Source: Gordonia namibiensis NBRC 108229 (GTDB lineage Bacteria; Actinomycetota; Actinomycetes; Mycobacteriales; Mycobacteriaceae). Taken from it: a DNA stretch of 57,917 nt. Below the pieces are notes generated by a model, which worked only from the letters and a program-made list of their open reading frames with translations, was not told the DNA's origin and did no database searches. Every line of letters begins with the position of its first letter. Position 1 is the first letter of the stretch. Shown here one piece after another: positions 18,004-24,862 of this stretch. The stretch is taken from NCBI RefSeq assembly GCF_000298235.1, contig NZ_BAHE01000039.1, forward strand, positions 1 through 57,917, written 5' to 3'. The position numbers were made by a program, and so were the translations under genes.

Positions 18004-19626
18004 TCAGCCGAACAGACGTCTCCCACGTAGGGCGGCGTGGGCGGCGATGTAACCGCTCGCGCCCGTCACCCCGCCGCCCGGATGCGTCGACGCCCCTGCC
18101 AGGAACAGCCCGTCGGCGCCGGGGACGCGATGGCCCGCCAGATCCGGGGTCGGTCGCCACATGAACATCTGGTCGATCGACATCTCGACATGCATGATGT
18201 TGCCGCCGATGAGCCCCAGTTCGGACTCGAGATCCTCGGGGGTCTGGATGTACCGGTGGGCGATGGACTCGGCGAAACCCGGTGCGTGACGGTCGACTTC
18301 GTCGCAGACCGCCGCGGCCGCCTGCGCACCCAGGGTCGACCAGTCGCCCCCGGCGTCGCTTGCGAGCCGGTACGGATGCCACTGCGCCCACAGGTTGATC
18401 GCGTGCCTGCTCTCCGGGGCGAGGCTGGGGTCGATCGCCGAGAAGCTCATCGCCACCACGGCGGGCCGCGGAGGCAGGGAACCCACCGCGGCGGCGGCGT
18501 GCGCGCGGACCAGATGTGCGCGGTCGGTGACCAGCAGACCGAGGGCCGAGTGGACGCCGTGGGCGGGCAGGTCGTCGGGCAGGTCGCGGTAGGCGGGTAG
18601 CGCGGTCGTGCCGAGGCGCACCGCCATCCCGATCCCGCTCCCGACGACGATGTCGCGCCGCCAGCGCTCGATGGTCCCGGCGTCGAAACCGCCCGCCGCC
18701 AACAGGTCCAGGGTCGCCAGGACATGGCAGGCGTTGATCACCGTGGGCGTGCACCGATGCTCACCGGATTCGGTCTGCACCCGCCAGTGGTCACCGCATC
18801 GGGTGATCGAGACCGCCGGGTCCCCGCACACGATCCGGCCGCCGTCGGCGCCGATGCGGTGGACGAGCGCATCGGTCAGCGCACCGCTGCCGCCGATCGC
18901 CCGACCGGGCGGGATGAGATGCATCAGCGCGGCGAACCCGACCATCGGCGCGGTGCCGGGCGCGCTCATCGGCGGCCCCGACTGCGCGCCGAACCAGGCG
19001 AGCCCGGCCTTCAGCTGTTCGGAGTCGAAGTAGCGGTCGAGGAGCGAGTCGCCGGACGTCATGAGTTCGGCGGTGAGATTCATCATCGCGCCGCTGCGGC
19101 GTCCGACCAGGCCGGTGCGTTCGGTGGTGGCCGTCGACCCGAGACCGGCGAACGCCCGCCCGAACTGTCCCATCGACGCGGGTCGATAGAAGGCATCCAT
19201 GACGGCCCGCGCCCGCGGCGTCCAGGTCTCGACGAACTGCCGATATGCCGCGGCATCCGCTGCGCCGCATGCTCGTTCGATGGAGACGCAGGTCGCGTCG
19301 AGATCGGTGCGAAAGACGATCGCCGGCGCCGTGTCGGTCGCCGGCACGAAGGCCCAGGGGTCGCAGTCGACGTAGCGGAGTCCGTGCGAGGCGAGGTCGA
19401 GGTCGTCGAGAACGGGGGAGTGCCGGATCATCAGGTGCGCCGAGGAACCGCGATCGATGCGGTACCCGGGGAAACGTTCGACGGTCGACACCGCCCCGCC
19501 GGGGATGTCGTCGCGCTCGAAGACCTCCACGTCGCGTCCGGCCTTCGTCAGGTAGGCCGCGGCGATGAGGCCGTTGTGGCCGCCGCCGACGACAACCGCG
19601 TCGCGCCGCTCCCCGTGCCCGCTCAT
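18004..19626 (-). CDS. Phytoene desaturase-like FAD oxidoreductase
   Basis: A 540-residue flavoprotein of the CrtI/PYROXD2 branch. The dinucleotide-binding start AVVVGGGHNGLIAAAYLTKA is followed by VEVFERDDIPGGA, and the C-terminal FAD motif is VPGADGLFLAGASTHPGGGV near residue 505. A membrane-facing middle region (FAALMHLIPPGRAIGGSGAL) resembles substrate-channel segments of isoprenoid-modifying enzymes. No phytoene synthase or other carotenoid gene lies alongside, although a polyprenyl synthase is about 2 kb away. It may act on isoprenoid or fatty substrates, but the reaction is not known. It sits 49 bp downstream of the GNAT gene on the same strand and could be cotranscribed with it. Confidence 0.8.
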   Translation of the reverse strand: MSGHGERRDAVVVGGGHNGLIAAAYLTKAGRDVEVFERDDIPGGAVSTVERFPGYRIDRGSSAHLMIRHSPVLDDLDLASHGLRYVDCDPWAFVPATDTAPAIVFRTDLDATCVSIERACGAADAAAYRQFVETWTPRARAVMDAFYRPASMGQFGRAFAGLGSTATTERTGLVGRRSGAMMNLTAELMTSGDSLLDRYFDSEQLKAGLAWFGAQSGPPMSAPGTAPMVGFAALMHLIPPGRAIGGSGALTDALVHRIGADGGRIVCGDPAVSITRCGDHWRVQTESGEHRCTPTVINACHVLATLDLLAAGGFDAGTIERWRRDIVVGSGIGMAVRLGTTALPAYRDLPDDLPAHGVHSALGLLVTDRAHLVRAHAAAAVGSLPPRPAVVAMSFSAIDPSLAPESRHAINLWAQWHPYRLASDAGGDWSTLGAQAAAAVCDEVDRHAPGFAESIAHRYIQTPEDLESELGLIGGNIMHVEMSIDQMFMWRPTPDLAGHRVPGADGLFLAGASTHPGGGVTGASGYIAAHAALRGRRLFG

Positions 19627-19675
19627 GCGTGTTCCGTGTCGTGCGCTGTCGTCGTTGTCTGTGCCACGCCCTCCA

Positions 19676-20344
19676 TCATCCAGATTGTTGGGGACCGGGG
19701 TGCGGCGGTTGCAGGTTCAGCGGCAGCGGACGGCCGAGGAACGCGAACGGGCGAGGATCGCCGGTGAAGGTGAAATGCCGGAGCACATCCGAGAAACCCA
19801 TCCGCCGATACAGCGACCAGGCCCGGTTCTGCTCGGCGGGGATCTCCGGCGTCGATAGCAGCACATGGCGTTCGGGTCGCTCGGCGAGCAGCCGCGCCAA
19901 CAGCAACTGCCCGATGCCGCGACCCTGTGCGGTGGGGTGGACGTGGAGCTCGGTCAGCTCGAAGTAGTCCCGGGCGATCATCTCGATGTCCGCGGGGGAG
20001 CGTCCCGTCTGTCGCAGCCCGAGCCGGAGTTGCTGGTTCCACCACTGACCGGTCGCGCCGGTGTAGCCGTAGGCGATGCCGACCAGGACGTCGTCGGGCC
20101 CGGTGCCCACCGGCGGTCCGACCCGGCGCCGGGACGTCGGCATCGACTGCGCCTCGTGCGGGGGCAGGGTGGCGACCGCGCCGATCGCACGCCAGCCCGG
20201 CCGGGCGATGTGTTCACGCCACAGCGACGCGCGGTGCACCTCGGTCCCGCGGGGATACCCCATCGCGGTCACATAGACGTCGAGAGCGGGCTCCAGCCAC
20301 ACGCGGGAGTCCTGCCCACTGAGGTTCACCAGACGGATCGTCAA
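19676..20344 (-). CDS. GNAT family N-acetyltransferase, Rv2170-like
   Basis: A 222-residue acetyltransferase. The acetyl-CoA binding segment is LTELHVHPTAQGRGIGQLLL near residue 145 (motif A Q/RxxGxG/A = QGRGIG), followed by VLLSTPEIPAEQNRAWSLYR and the final YRRMGF. I start it at TTG 20344 (TTG ACG ATC CGT), which has a GGAGG ribosome site about nine bases upstream; the open frame continues further upstream but is low-complexity. Mtb Rv2170 sits at the same place and has been linked to acetylation of a TCA-cycle enzyme; the target here is unknown. Divergent from the HEPN gene across the LexA-box region. Confidence 0.8.
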   Translation of the reverse strand: MTIRLVNLSGQDSRVWLEPALDVYVTAMGYPRGTEVHRASLWREHIARPGWRAIGAVATLPPHEAQSMPTSRRRVGPPVGTGPDDVLVGIAYGYTGATGQWWNQQLRLGLRQTGRSPADIEMIARDYFELTELHVHPTAQGRGIGQLLLARLLAERPERHVLLSTPEIPAEQNRAWSLYRRMGFSDVLRHFTFTGDPRPFAFLGRPLPLNLQPPHPGPQQSG

Positions 20345-20499
20345 CGTCGGATCGCCTCCGGGTCCACCGAGCGGGCCCGCCCCGCCCCGGCCATGCGCTC
20401 TCCGACCATCTGGTGTGACTGTCCTCTCGGTACGGCAGACTCCGCGGAATCCGGTCGCGGGAGTCGGTGTTGAAGAAGGATGCGGGCGCGGCCCACGCC

Positions 20500-20528
20500 T
20501 TGAAGAGACGCGCACCGCTAGCTATATT
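20500..20528 (+). promoter_or_regulatory. Sigma-A-type promoter for the HEPN gene
   Basis: TTGAAG at 20500-20505 and TATATT at 20523-20528 are separated by 17 bp, a near-ideal housekeeping promoter. Transcription would start around 20535, directly on the LexA box. The leader to the ATG at 20664 would be about 130 nt. Confidence 0.65.
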
Positions 20529-20535
20529 GAACGTG

Positions 20536-20551
20536 TCGAACGGGTGTTCGA
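20536..20551. promoter_or_regulatory. LexA binding site (SOS box)
   Basis: TCGAACGGGTGTTCGA is a perfect TCGAAC-N4-GTTCGA palindrome, the SOS box consensus known from mycobacteria. It begins eight bases after the -10 hexamer of the promoter above, where bound LexA would block initiation. The intervening stretch between the GNAT and HEPN genes (20345-20663) otherwise shows nothing I can name. Confidence 0.8.
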
Positions 20552-20663
20552 TGAATGTGCCTCCGCAAGCTGTTCGCGTTCATCCCGACGACATGACGGT
20601 CCGGTGGCGGACGAGGGAAGCGTCTGCCACCGGACACCGTCGCCAGCGAGTGAGGAGGATGCC

Positions 20664-21128
20664 ATGCCCGGACGGCCCACATCCCGCCGGTCCGCCCCCG
20701 TCGACCCGGTGATGGTCGGACGTGCGCGCGATCTCCTCCAGCGTGCCCATCTCCTCCTCGACAACGCCGACGGTGTCTCCGACGACGCCGAGCGCTTCCG
20801 GCAGTTCTATCTCGTCGCCCTCCGTGCGGCCGGCGCCGCGATCGCCATCGGCGAGCCGGCCGGCCCCGCCCGCCGCAAGACGTCGAACGCCTGGACCCGT
20901 ATCGGTGTGGTCGCTCCCGACCTCGCTCCGCTGGCCGCGCGCTTCGCCACGCTGTCGCCCATCCGGATGAAGATCGAGTCGGGGATCATCCGAACGCTCG
21001 ACCCCGACAGTGTCGCCGGCATGCGACTCCTCGTCCTCGACTTCCTCCGGCAGGTCGAGACCTTGGTCATCGCTTACGAGCAAGGCAAATTCGGGACAGA
21101 GGACCCCCAAATCGGGCGAACTGCGTGA
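20664..21128 (+). CDS. SAV_6107-family HEPN domain protein
   Basis: A 154-residue all-helical protein. The segments VMVGRARDLLQRAHLLLDNA, RFRQFYLVALRAAGAAIAIG, APDLAPLAARFATLSPIRMK and LRQVETLVIAYEQGKF match the actinobacterial SAV_6107-like HEPN family. HEPN domains are often RNases or toxin parts, but the catalytic RX4-6H motif is not evident here. The ATG at 20664 has a strong GAGGAGG site. The frame stays open upstream, but the promoter and LexA box lie there, so I do not extend it. It is probably induced by DNA damage. Biochemical role unknown. Confidence 0.75.
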   Translation: MPGRPTSRRSAPVDPVMVGRARDLLQRAHLLLDNADGVSDDAERFRQFYLVALRAAGAAIAIGEPAGPARRKTSNAWTRIGVVAPDLAPLAARFATLSPIRMKIESGIIRTLDPDSVAGMRLLVLDFLRQVETLVIAYEQGKFGTEDPQIGRTA

Positions 21129-21305
21129 GGCCGGACACAGTTTCGGTGTTCCGTTGTCGTTCCGGTATGTGCATCCGGGCCCACAACAGCGAGTAATGGT
21201 GGTCGCGGCTGATTTCACCTCGTATCATGGGAGAATAAGGCGCAGACGCCTCACCGGTCGCGGTTGACCGTCGTCGGCGTCGCGGATCAGGGAGAAGGAG
21301 GGTCG

Positions 21306-21707
21306 GTGCCACTTTCGGAGCACGAGCAACGCATGCTCGAACAGATCGAGAGCGCTCTGTACGCGGAAGACCCCAAGTTTGCGTCCAGTGTCAAGCGTCG
21401 TCGGCTGGGTAAGTCGAGTGGCCGTCGTCGCCTGCAGGCGGTGGCGGTCTTCGTCGTCGGCCTCGTGATGCTCGTCGGCGGTCTCATCGTCAAGATCGAC
21501 ATCGGGGGCTTCCCGATCGTCAGCCTCCTCGGCTTCCTGGTGATGTTCGGTGCCGGCCTCTTCGCCCTCTGGGGTGACGACCTCGCCGACTCCGCGACGG
21601 GCGCGCCGCGCGCGGGAGGCAAGAAGCAGTCCGGACCCTCCGGCTCCAAGCGCAAGCTGTCGGAGCGGATGGAAGAACGATTCAACCGTCGGTTCGAGCA
21701 GGAGTAG
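21306..21707 (+). CDS. DUF3040 membrane protein, Rv2169c-like
   Basis: A 133-residue protein. The N-terminus PLSEHEQRMLEQIESALYAE is the DUF3040 signature, followed by a basic stretch RRRLGKSSGRRRLQ and two membrane helices (AVAVFVVGLVMLVGGLIV and IVSLLGFLVMFGAGLFAL), then a polar, basic tail (KRKLSERMEERFNRRF). I start it at GTG 21306, with GGAGG closely upstream. A TATCAT -10-like element lies at 21223-21228. It is the last gene before the dcw cluster in mycolic-acid bacteria, as Rv2169c is, and a good terminator follows. The function is unknown. Confidence 0.82.
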   Translation: MPLSEHEQRMLEQIESALYAEDPKFASSVKRRRLGKSSGRRRLQAVAVFVVGLVMLVGGLIVKIDIGGFPIVSLLGFLVMFGAGLFALWGDDLADSATGAPRAGGKKQSGPSGSKRKLSERMEERFNRRFEQE

Positions 21708-21741
21708 ACCTCCGGCCGGCCTGACGGCCACGACTCTTCAG

Positions 21742-21780
21742 AGAGCCGCGCACCCCATCGGGTTGCGCGGCTCTTTTGTT
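21742..21780 (+). terminator. Rho-independent terminator after the DUF3040 gene
   Basis: An 11-bp stem, AGAGCCGCGCA (21742-21752) with TGCGCGGCTCT (21764-21774), an 11-nt loop and a TTTTGTT tail. It insulates the dcw cluster from upstream transcription. Confidence 0.85.
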
Positions 21781-21850
21781 GTGCGACCCGACTCTGTACC
21801 CGTGGTTTCGAGGCGCTGTCGACCGTGTCCCACCGTCACCCATTCCCTGG

Positions 21851-21913
21851 CCCCCACCTTCCCCCACCGGCGTTCCCCACCTTCCCCCACCTGGGTTCCC
21901 CACTTTGCCCCAC
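21851..21913 (-). repeat. Three 23-bp repeats with six CCCCAC (GTGGGG) boxes upstream of mraZ
   Basis: CCCCAC begins at 21852, 21862, 21875, 21885, 21898 and 21908, with spacings exactly 10, 13, 10, 13 and 10 bp, i.e. three tandem 23-bp units of paired boxes. Read on the minus strand each pair is GTGGGG-N4-GTGGGG, the same form as the MraZ-type boxes next to the mraZ promoter (22094-22109) but in the opposite orientation. The 464-bp gap 21708-22171 otherwise holds only the terminator and the mraZ promoter region. Confidence 0.8.
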
Positions 21914-22062
21914 CTGGTGAGAACTGCTGGTCGCACCGGCATCTGAAGCCTCAAAGGGCTCGTCTGTCACACCATCGAAGGACACAGCGACACGTGTCAG
22001 CGCACGAGACACGCAAGAACCGCCAGAAGTTTCACCCGTTTGAACTGGGAATTTGCTGTCAG

Positions 22063-22115
22063 GTGGAGTCCGTGTGGGCTTCTGGGGTGGAAAGTGGAGG
22101 AAAGTGGGGTACTGT
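22063..22115 (+). promoter_or_regulatory. mraZ promoter with MraZ-type operator boxes
   Basis: GTGG boxes occur at 22063, 22074, 22087, 22094 and 22104; the last two (GTGGAG and GTGGGG) are exactly 10 bp apart, the pitch of MraZ recognition repeats in other bacteria (TGGGN with 5-nt spacers). A TACTGT -10 hexamer at 22110-22115 follows directly, so bound MraZ would cover the -35 region and repress its own operon. No -35 hexamer is recognisable. Confidence 0.7.
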
Positions 22116-22171
22116 GGCAGCACTGGGTGAGGCGATCCGGAGCGCGGAACCCAGGGGCAGGAGGTGTCGAC

Positions 22172-22612
22172 ATGTCTGTGCGATTCGTCGGCACCTACAC
22201 GCCCAAATTGGACGACAAAGGGCGACTCACGTTGCCCGCCAAGTTCCGCGATGCACTGGCAGGAGGGGTAGTGGTCACCAAAGGCCAAGACCACAGCTTG
22301 TCGGTGTATCGGACCGAAGAGTTCGATGCGATCGCGGCGAGGATCGTCGAGGCGTCACGTAACGACCCTGACCTGCGTGCGTTTCAGCGGACCTTCTTCG
22401 CCGGTTCGGAAGAACAGCGACCGGACGGCCAGGGCAGGATCAGCCTGTCCTCCGACCATCGCGTCTACGCGGGACTGTCCAAGGAGTGCGTGGTGTTCGG
22501 CAGCTTCGATCACCTCGAGATCTGGGATTCGGCCGCATGGGACGAGTACCAGTCGCAGCACGAGGAGAACTTCTCGGCAGCCAACTCGGCCGCGTTGAAC
22601 GCGGTCTTGTAG
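22172..22612 (+). CDS. mraZ: Transcriptional regulator MraZ
   Basis: A 146-residue AbrB-like ring-forming regulator of the dcw cluster. Two MraZ repeats are visible: [20 protein letters not shown] at residues 4-24 and the second [18 protein letters not shown] near residue 88; the DXKGR and DXQGR signatures are the DNA-contacting turns. Length is typical. The ATG at 22172 follows AGGAGG. It binds repeated TGGG-type boxes ahead of its own gene, present here. A 243-bp gap with a long hairpin separates it from rsmH, so downstream expression may be attenuated. Confidence 0.95.
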   Translation: MSVRFVGTYTPKLDDKGRLTLPAKFRDALAGGVVVTKGQDHSLSVYRTEEFDAIAARIVEASRNDPDLRAFQRTFFAGSEEQRPDGQGRISLSSDHRVYAGLSKECVVFGSFDHLEIWDSAAWDEYQSQHEENFSAANSAALNAVL

Positions 22613-22657
22613 CCGAGAGGGGACGGGGCGAAGCGGTACTCGGGCTTCGGGTGGCAC

Positions 22658-22725
22658 GAGGCCCCGATCCGGTCCGACCCTGGCGTACTTCCCCAACGCC
22701 AGGTACGGAATCGGATCGGGACCTC
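22658..22725 (+). other. Long imperfect hairpin between mraZ and rsmH
   Basis: The arm GAGGCCCCGATCCGG...CCTGGCGTA (22658-22687) pairs with AACGCCAGG...ATCGGGACCTC (22695-22725) with few mismatches, giving a stem of about 30 bp and a 7-nt loop. There is no T-run after it, so it is not a standard terminator; mRNA processing, stabilisation of the rsmH part, or attenuation are possible. I see no gene in the 243-bp gap. Confidence 0.75.
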
Positions 22726-22855
22726 GCTCCATCCGGGGCGCGGCCCGACGGTGATGCACCGTCCGCCCGCGACATGACACTCCTCCGATCAGTCCTTCGC
22801 ACCGAAACGCCGACTCTGCCGACCGACATGGCCGACACGCCGATGGGGGCCCTCC

Positions 22856-23842
22856 GTGGATGACACTGGTGACGACACTCGCCGCTCCGGCGAGTTCGGC
22901 CACATCCCCGTCATGGGTCGGCGCATCGTCGAATTGCTCACCCCGGCACTGGAATCAGAAGACCGGCGGGTCTTCCTGGACGCGACGCTGGGTGCCGGTG
23001 GACACAGCGAACTCATCCTGAACACCTTCCCCAACGTGCACCTCGTCGGTATCGATCGCGACGCCTCCGCGCTGGACATCGCGCGGCGCCGACTCGAACC
23101 GCACGCAGACCGGATCTCGCTGCACCAGGCCACCTTCCATGAGATCGCCGACGTCCTCGACGATGCCGGTGAGGAAGTCATCGACGCCGCCCTGTTCGAC
23201 CTCGGCGTCTCGTCGATGCAGCTCGACCAGGCCGGCCGCGGTTTCGCCTACTCGGTCGACGCGCCCCTGGACATGCGGATGAACTCCGACGACCCGCTGA
23301 CCGCGGCGGACGTCCTCAACACCTACAGCCACGGCGAATTGGCCCGTGTGCTCTCCGAATACGGGGAAGAGCGCTTCGCCGGCAAGATCGCCTCGGCGGT
23401 CCTGCGCGAGCGCGAGAAGGAACCGTTCACGACGAGTGCGCGCCTCGTCGAACTGCTCTATGCCACCATCCCGGCCGCGACCCGACGGACCGGCGGCCAC
23501 CCGGCCAAACGCACCTTCCAGGCCCTGCGCATCGAGGTCAACCACGAACTCGACGTCCTGCGTGAGGCATTGCCGACTGCGCTGTCGGTGCTCACCGTCG
23601 GCGGCCGAGTCGCGGTGATGAGCTACCAGTCCCTCGAGGACCGGATCGTCAAGCGGGAATTCGCAGCCCGCACGACTTCGACCTCGCCGCCCGGCCTGCC
23701 CGTCGAGTTGCCCGGCACCGCCGCGGAGTTCCGCCTCGTGACCCGCGGCGCCGAGCGTCCCGACGACGAAGAACTGACCATCAATCCGCGATCGGCACCG
23801 GTGCGAGTCCGGGCGGTCGAACGAGTCGAGAAGAAGGGCTGA
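22856..23842 (+). CDS. rsmH: 16S rRNA (cytosine1402-N4)-methyltransferase
   Basis: A 328-residue SAM-dependent methyltransferase (MraW) that modifies C1402 in the ribosomal decoding centre. [13 protein letters not shown] is the family start, [16 protein letters not shown] the SAM-binding loop, [11 protein letters not shown] the acidic end of the second strand, and [19 protein letters not shown] the catalytic-site signature near residue 123. [15 protein letters not shown] and [12 protein letters not shown] complete the pattern. The GTG at 22856 is seven bases from a GGGGG site. It ends two bases before the ftsL-like gene, so the two are cotranscribed. Confidence 0.95.
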   Translation: MDDTGDDTRRSGEFGHIPVMGRRIVELLTPALESEDRRVFLDATLGAGGHSELILNTFPNVHLVGIDRDASALDIARRRLEPHADRISLHQATFHEIADVLDDAGEEVIDAALFDLGVSSMQLDQAGRGFAYSVDAPLDMRMNSDDPLTAADVLNTYSHGELARVLSEYGEERFAGKIASAVLREREKEPFTTSARLVELLYATIPAATRRTGGHPAKRTFQALRIEVNHELDVLREALPTALSVLTVGGRVAVMSYQSLEDRIVKREFAARTTSTSPPGLPVELPGTAAEFRLVTRGAERPDDEELTINPRSAPVRVRAVERVEKKG

Positions 23843-23844
23843 TC

Positions 23845-24759
23845 ATGACGATCCTGCACGATGCCCCTCGTCGTCCCGGCTCCGGCCGTTCCGACGACAA
23901 GCGTTCCGGCGCAGGCCGTTCCGGCTCAGGTCGTTCCGATGCGGGACGGTCCGACACAGATCGGAGCAGCCGTCGGTCACGGCGCGCACGCATCGAGTCC
24001 GAGCGCGCGACCCGTTCGCGGGCGGCCCAACGCGCACTGGACCGCCGTCACAAGCGCATGGCCACCGGCGCGGTCGCACCGCGCACAGCCCGCGGCGCGG
24101 GTCTGTCGATGTCCGGTGTCTCGCTGCGAGAACGGTTGCAGCACACACCTTTCGTGGTCCCGGTCATCGCCTTGCTGGTGCTGGGTCTCGGTCTGAGCCT
24201 CTGGCTGTCCACCAAGTCGGCCCAGGACTCCTACAAGCTCGGTATCGAGCGGACCGAGAACCAGTCGCTCATCGACCAGCGGGATGCGCTCAAGCGGACC
24301 TACGAATCCGGCAACTCGGCTCCGGAACTGTCCCGGGAGGCAACCCGTCTCGGCATGATCCCGTCGGACAACCCGGCACGAATGATCGTCGACGACCCGC
24401 GCCGGCCCCGCATCGTCGGGAAACCCGCACCGGCATCGGGGAAGCCGATGGCCGACCTCAACCCCGAGCTGAAGCCCGACCCCACCGAGACCATCGACCC
24501 GCGCAAGGTGGACGACTCGATCGGCCTCGGCGGCGGCGCGGTCGGCGCACCGAACCCGCCGGCGCAGCAGACCCCGGGTCAGCAGGCCCCGGCCCCGTCG
24601 ACCCCGGGACAGGCCGGGCCGTCGCCATCGCCGCAACCCGCTCCGGCTCAACCCGATCCGGCTCCCGGGCAGGGGGAGCCTTCGCCGCCGACCGAGTCGG
24701 GGTCCGCGCCCGCGCCCTCGAGCCCGATCCCGGCCCCGAATGTCGTGCCCCGGACGTGA
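23845..24759 (+). CDS. ftsL: FtsL-like bitopic division protein
   Basis: A 304-residue single-pass membrane protein at the FtsL position. The cytoplasmic N-terminus (about residues 1-100) is arginine/serine-rich, with GRS repeats; a helix VVPVIALLVLGLGLSLWLS lies near residue 112, followed by a short coiled coil NQSLIDQRDALKRTYESGNS and ELSREATRLGMIP, the FtsL/DivIC pattern. A proline/glutamine-rich periplasmic tail of about 120 residues ends it. It corresponds to Rv2164c. FtsL proteins link FtsQ to the FtsW/PbpB pair. The low-complexity ends may be unusually variable between strains. Start ATG 23845. Confidence 0.82.
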   Translation: MTILHDAPRRPGSGRSDDKRSGAGRSGSGRSDAGRSDTDRSSRRSRRARIESERATRSRAAQRALDRRHKRMATGAVAPRTARGAGLSMSGVSLRERLQHTPFVVPVIALLVLGLGLSLWLSTKSAQDSYKLGIERTENQSLIDQRDALKRTYESGNSAPELSREATRLGMIPSDNPARMIVDDPRRPRIVGKPAPASGKPMADLNPELKPDPTETIDPRKVDDSIGLGGGAVGAPNPPAQQTPGQQAPAPSTPGQAGPSPSPQPAPAQPDPAPGQGEPSPPTESGSAPAPSSPIPAPNVVPRT

Positions 24760-24862
24760 GGTGGCCGCGGGTCGTAAGGGTTGTCACAGTGCACCCATCG
24801 ATCTGCAACCCGCCGACGCCAAATCCCTGTCACGACCTTGAAGCGGTGAACAATTGACGACC

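Noticed and set aside
20415..20663. N-terminal extension of the HEPN protein
   Set aside because: The in-frame upstream stretch contains the promoter and LexA box; ATG 20664 has a strong ribosome site.
21851..21913. CRISPR-like reading of the regularly spaced boxes
   Set aside because: Repeats are 6 bp cores in 23-bp near-identical units with no variable spacers, and no cas genes are present.
24782..24788. TGTCACA upstream of pbpB as a second ECF41 -35
   Set aside because: At the required 16-17 bp spacing the sequence is GCAA, not CGTC, so there is no matching -10.
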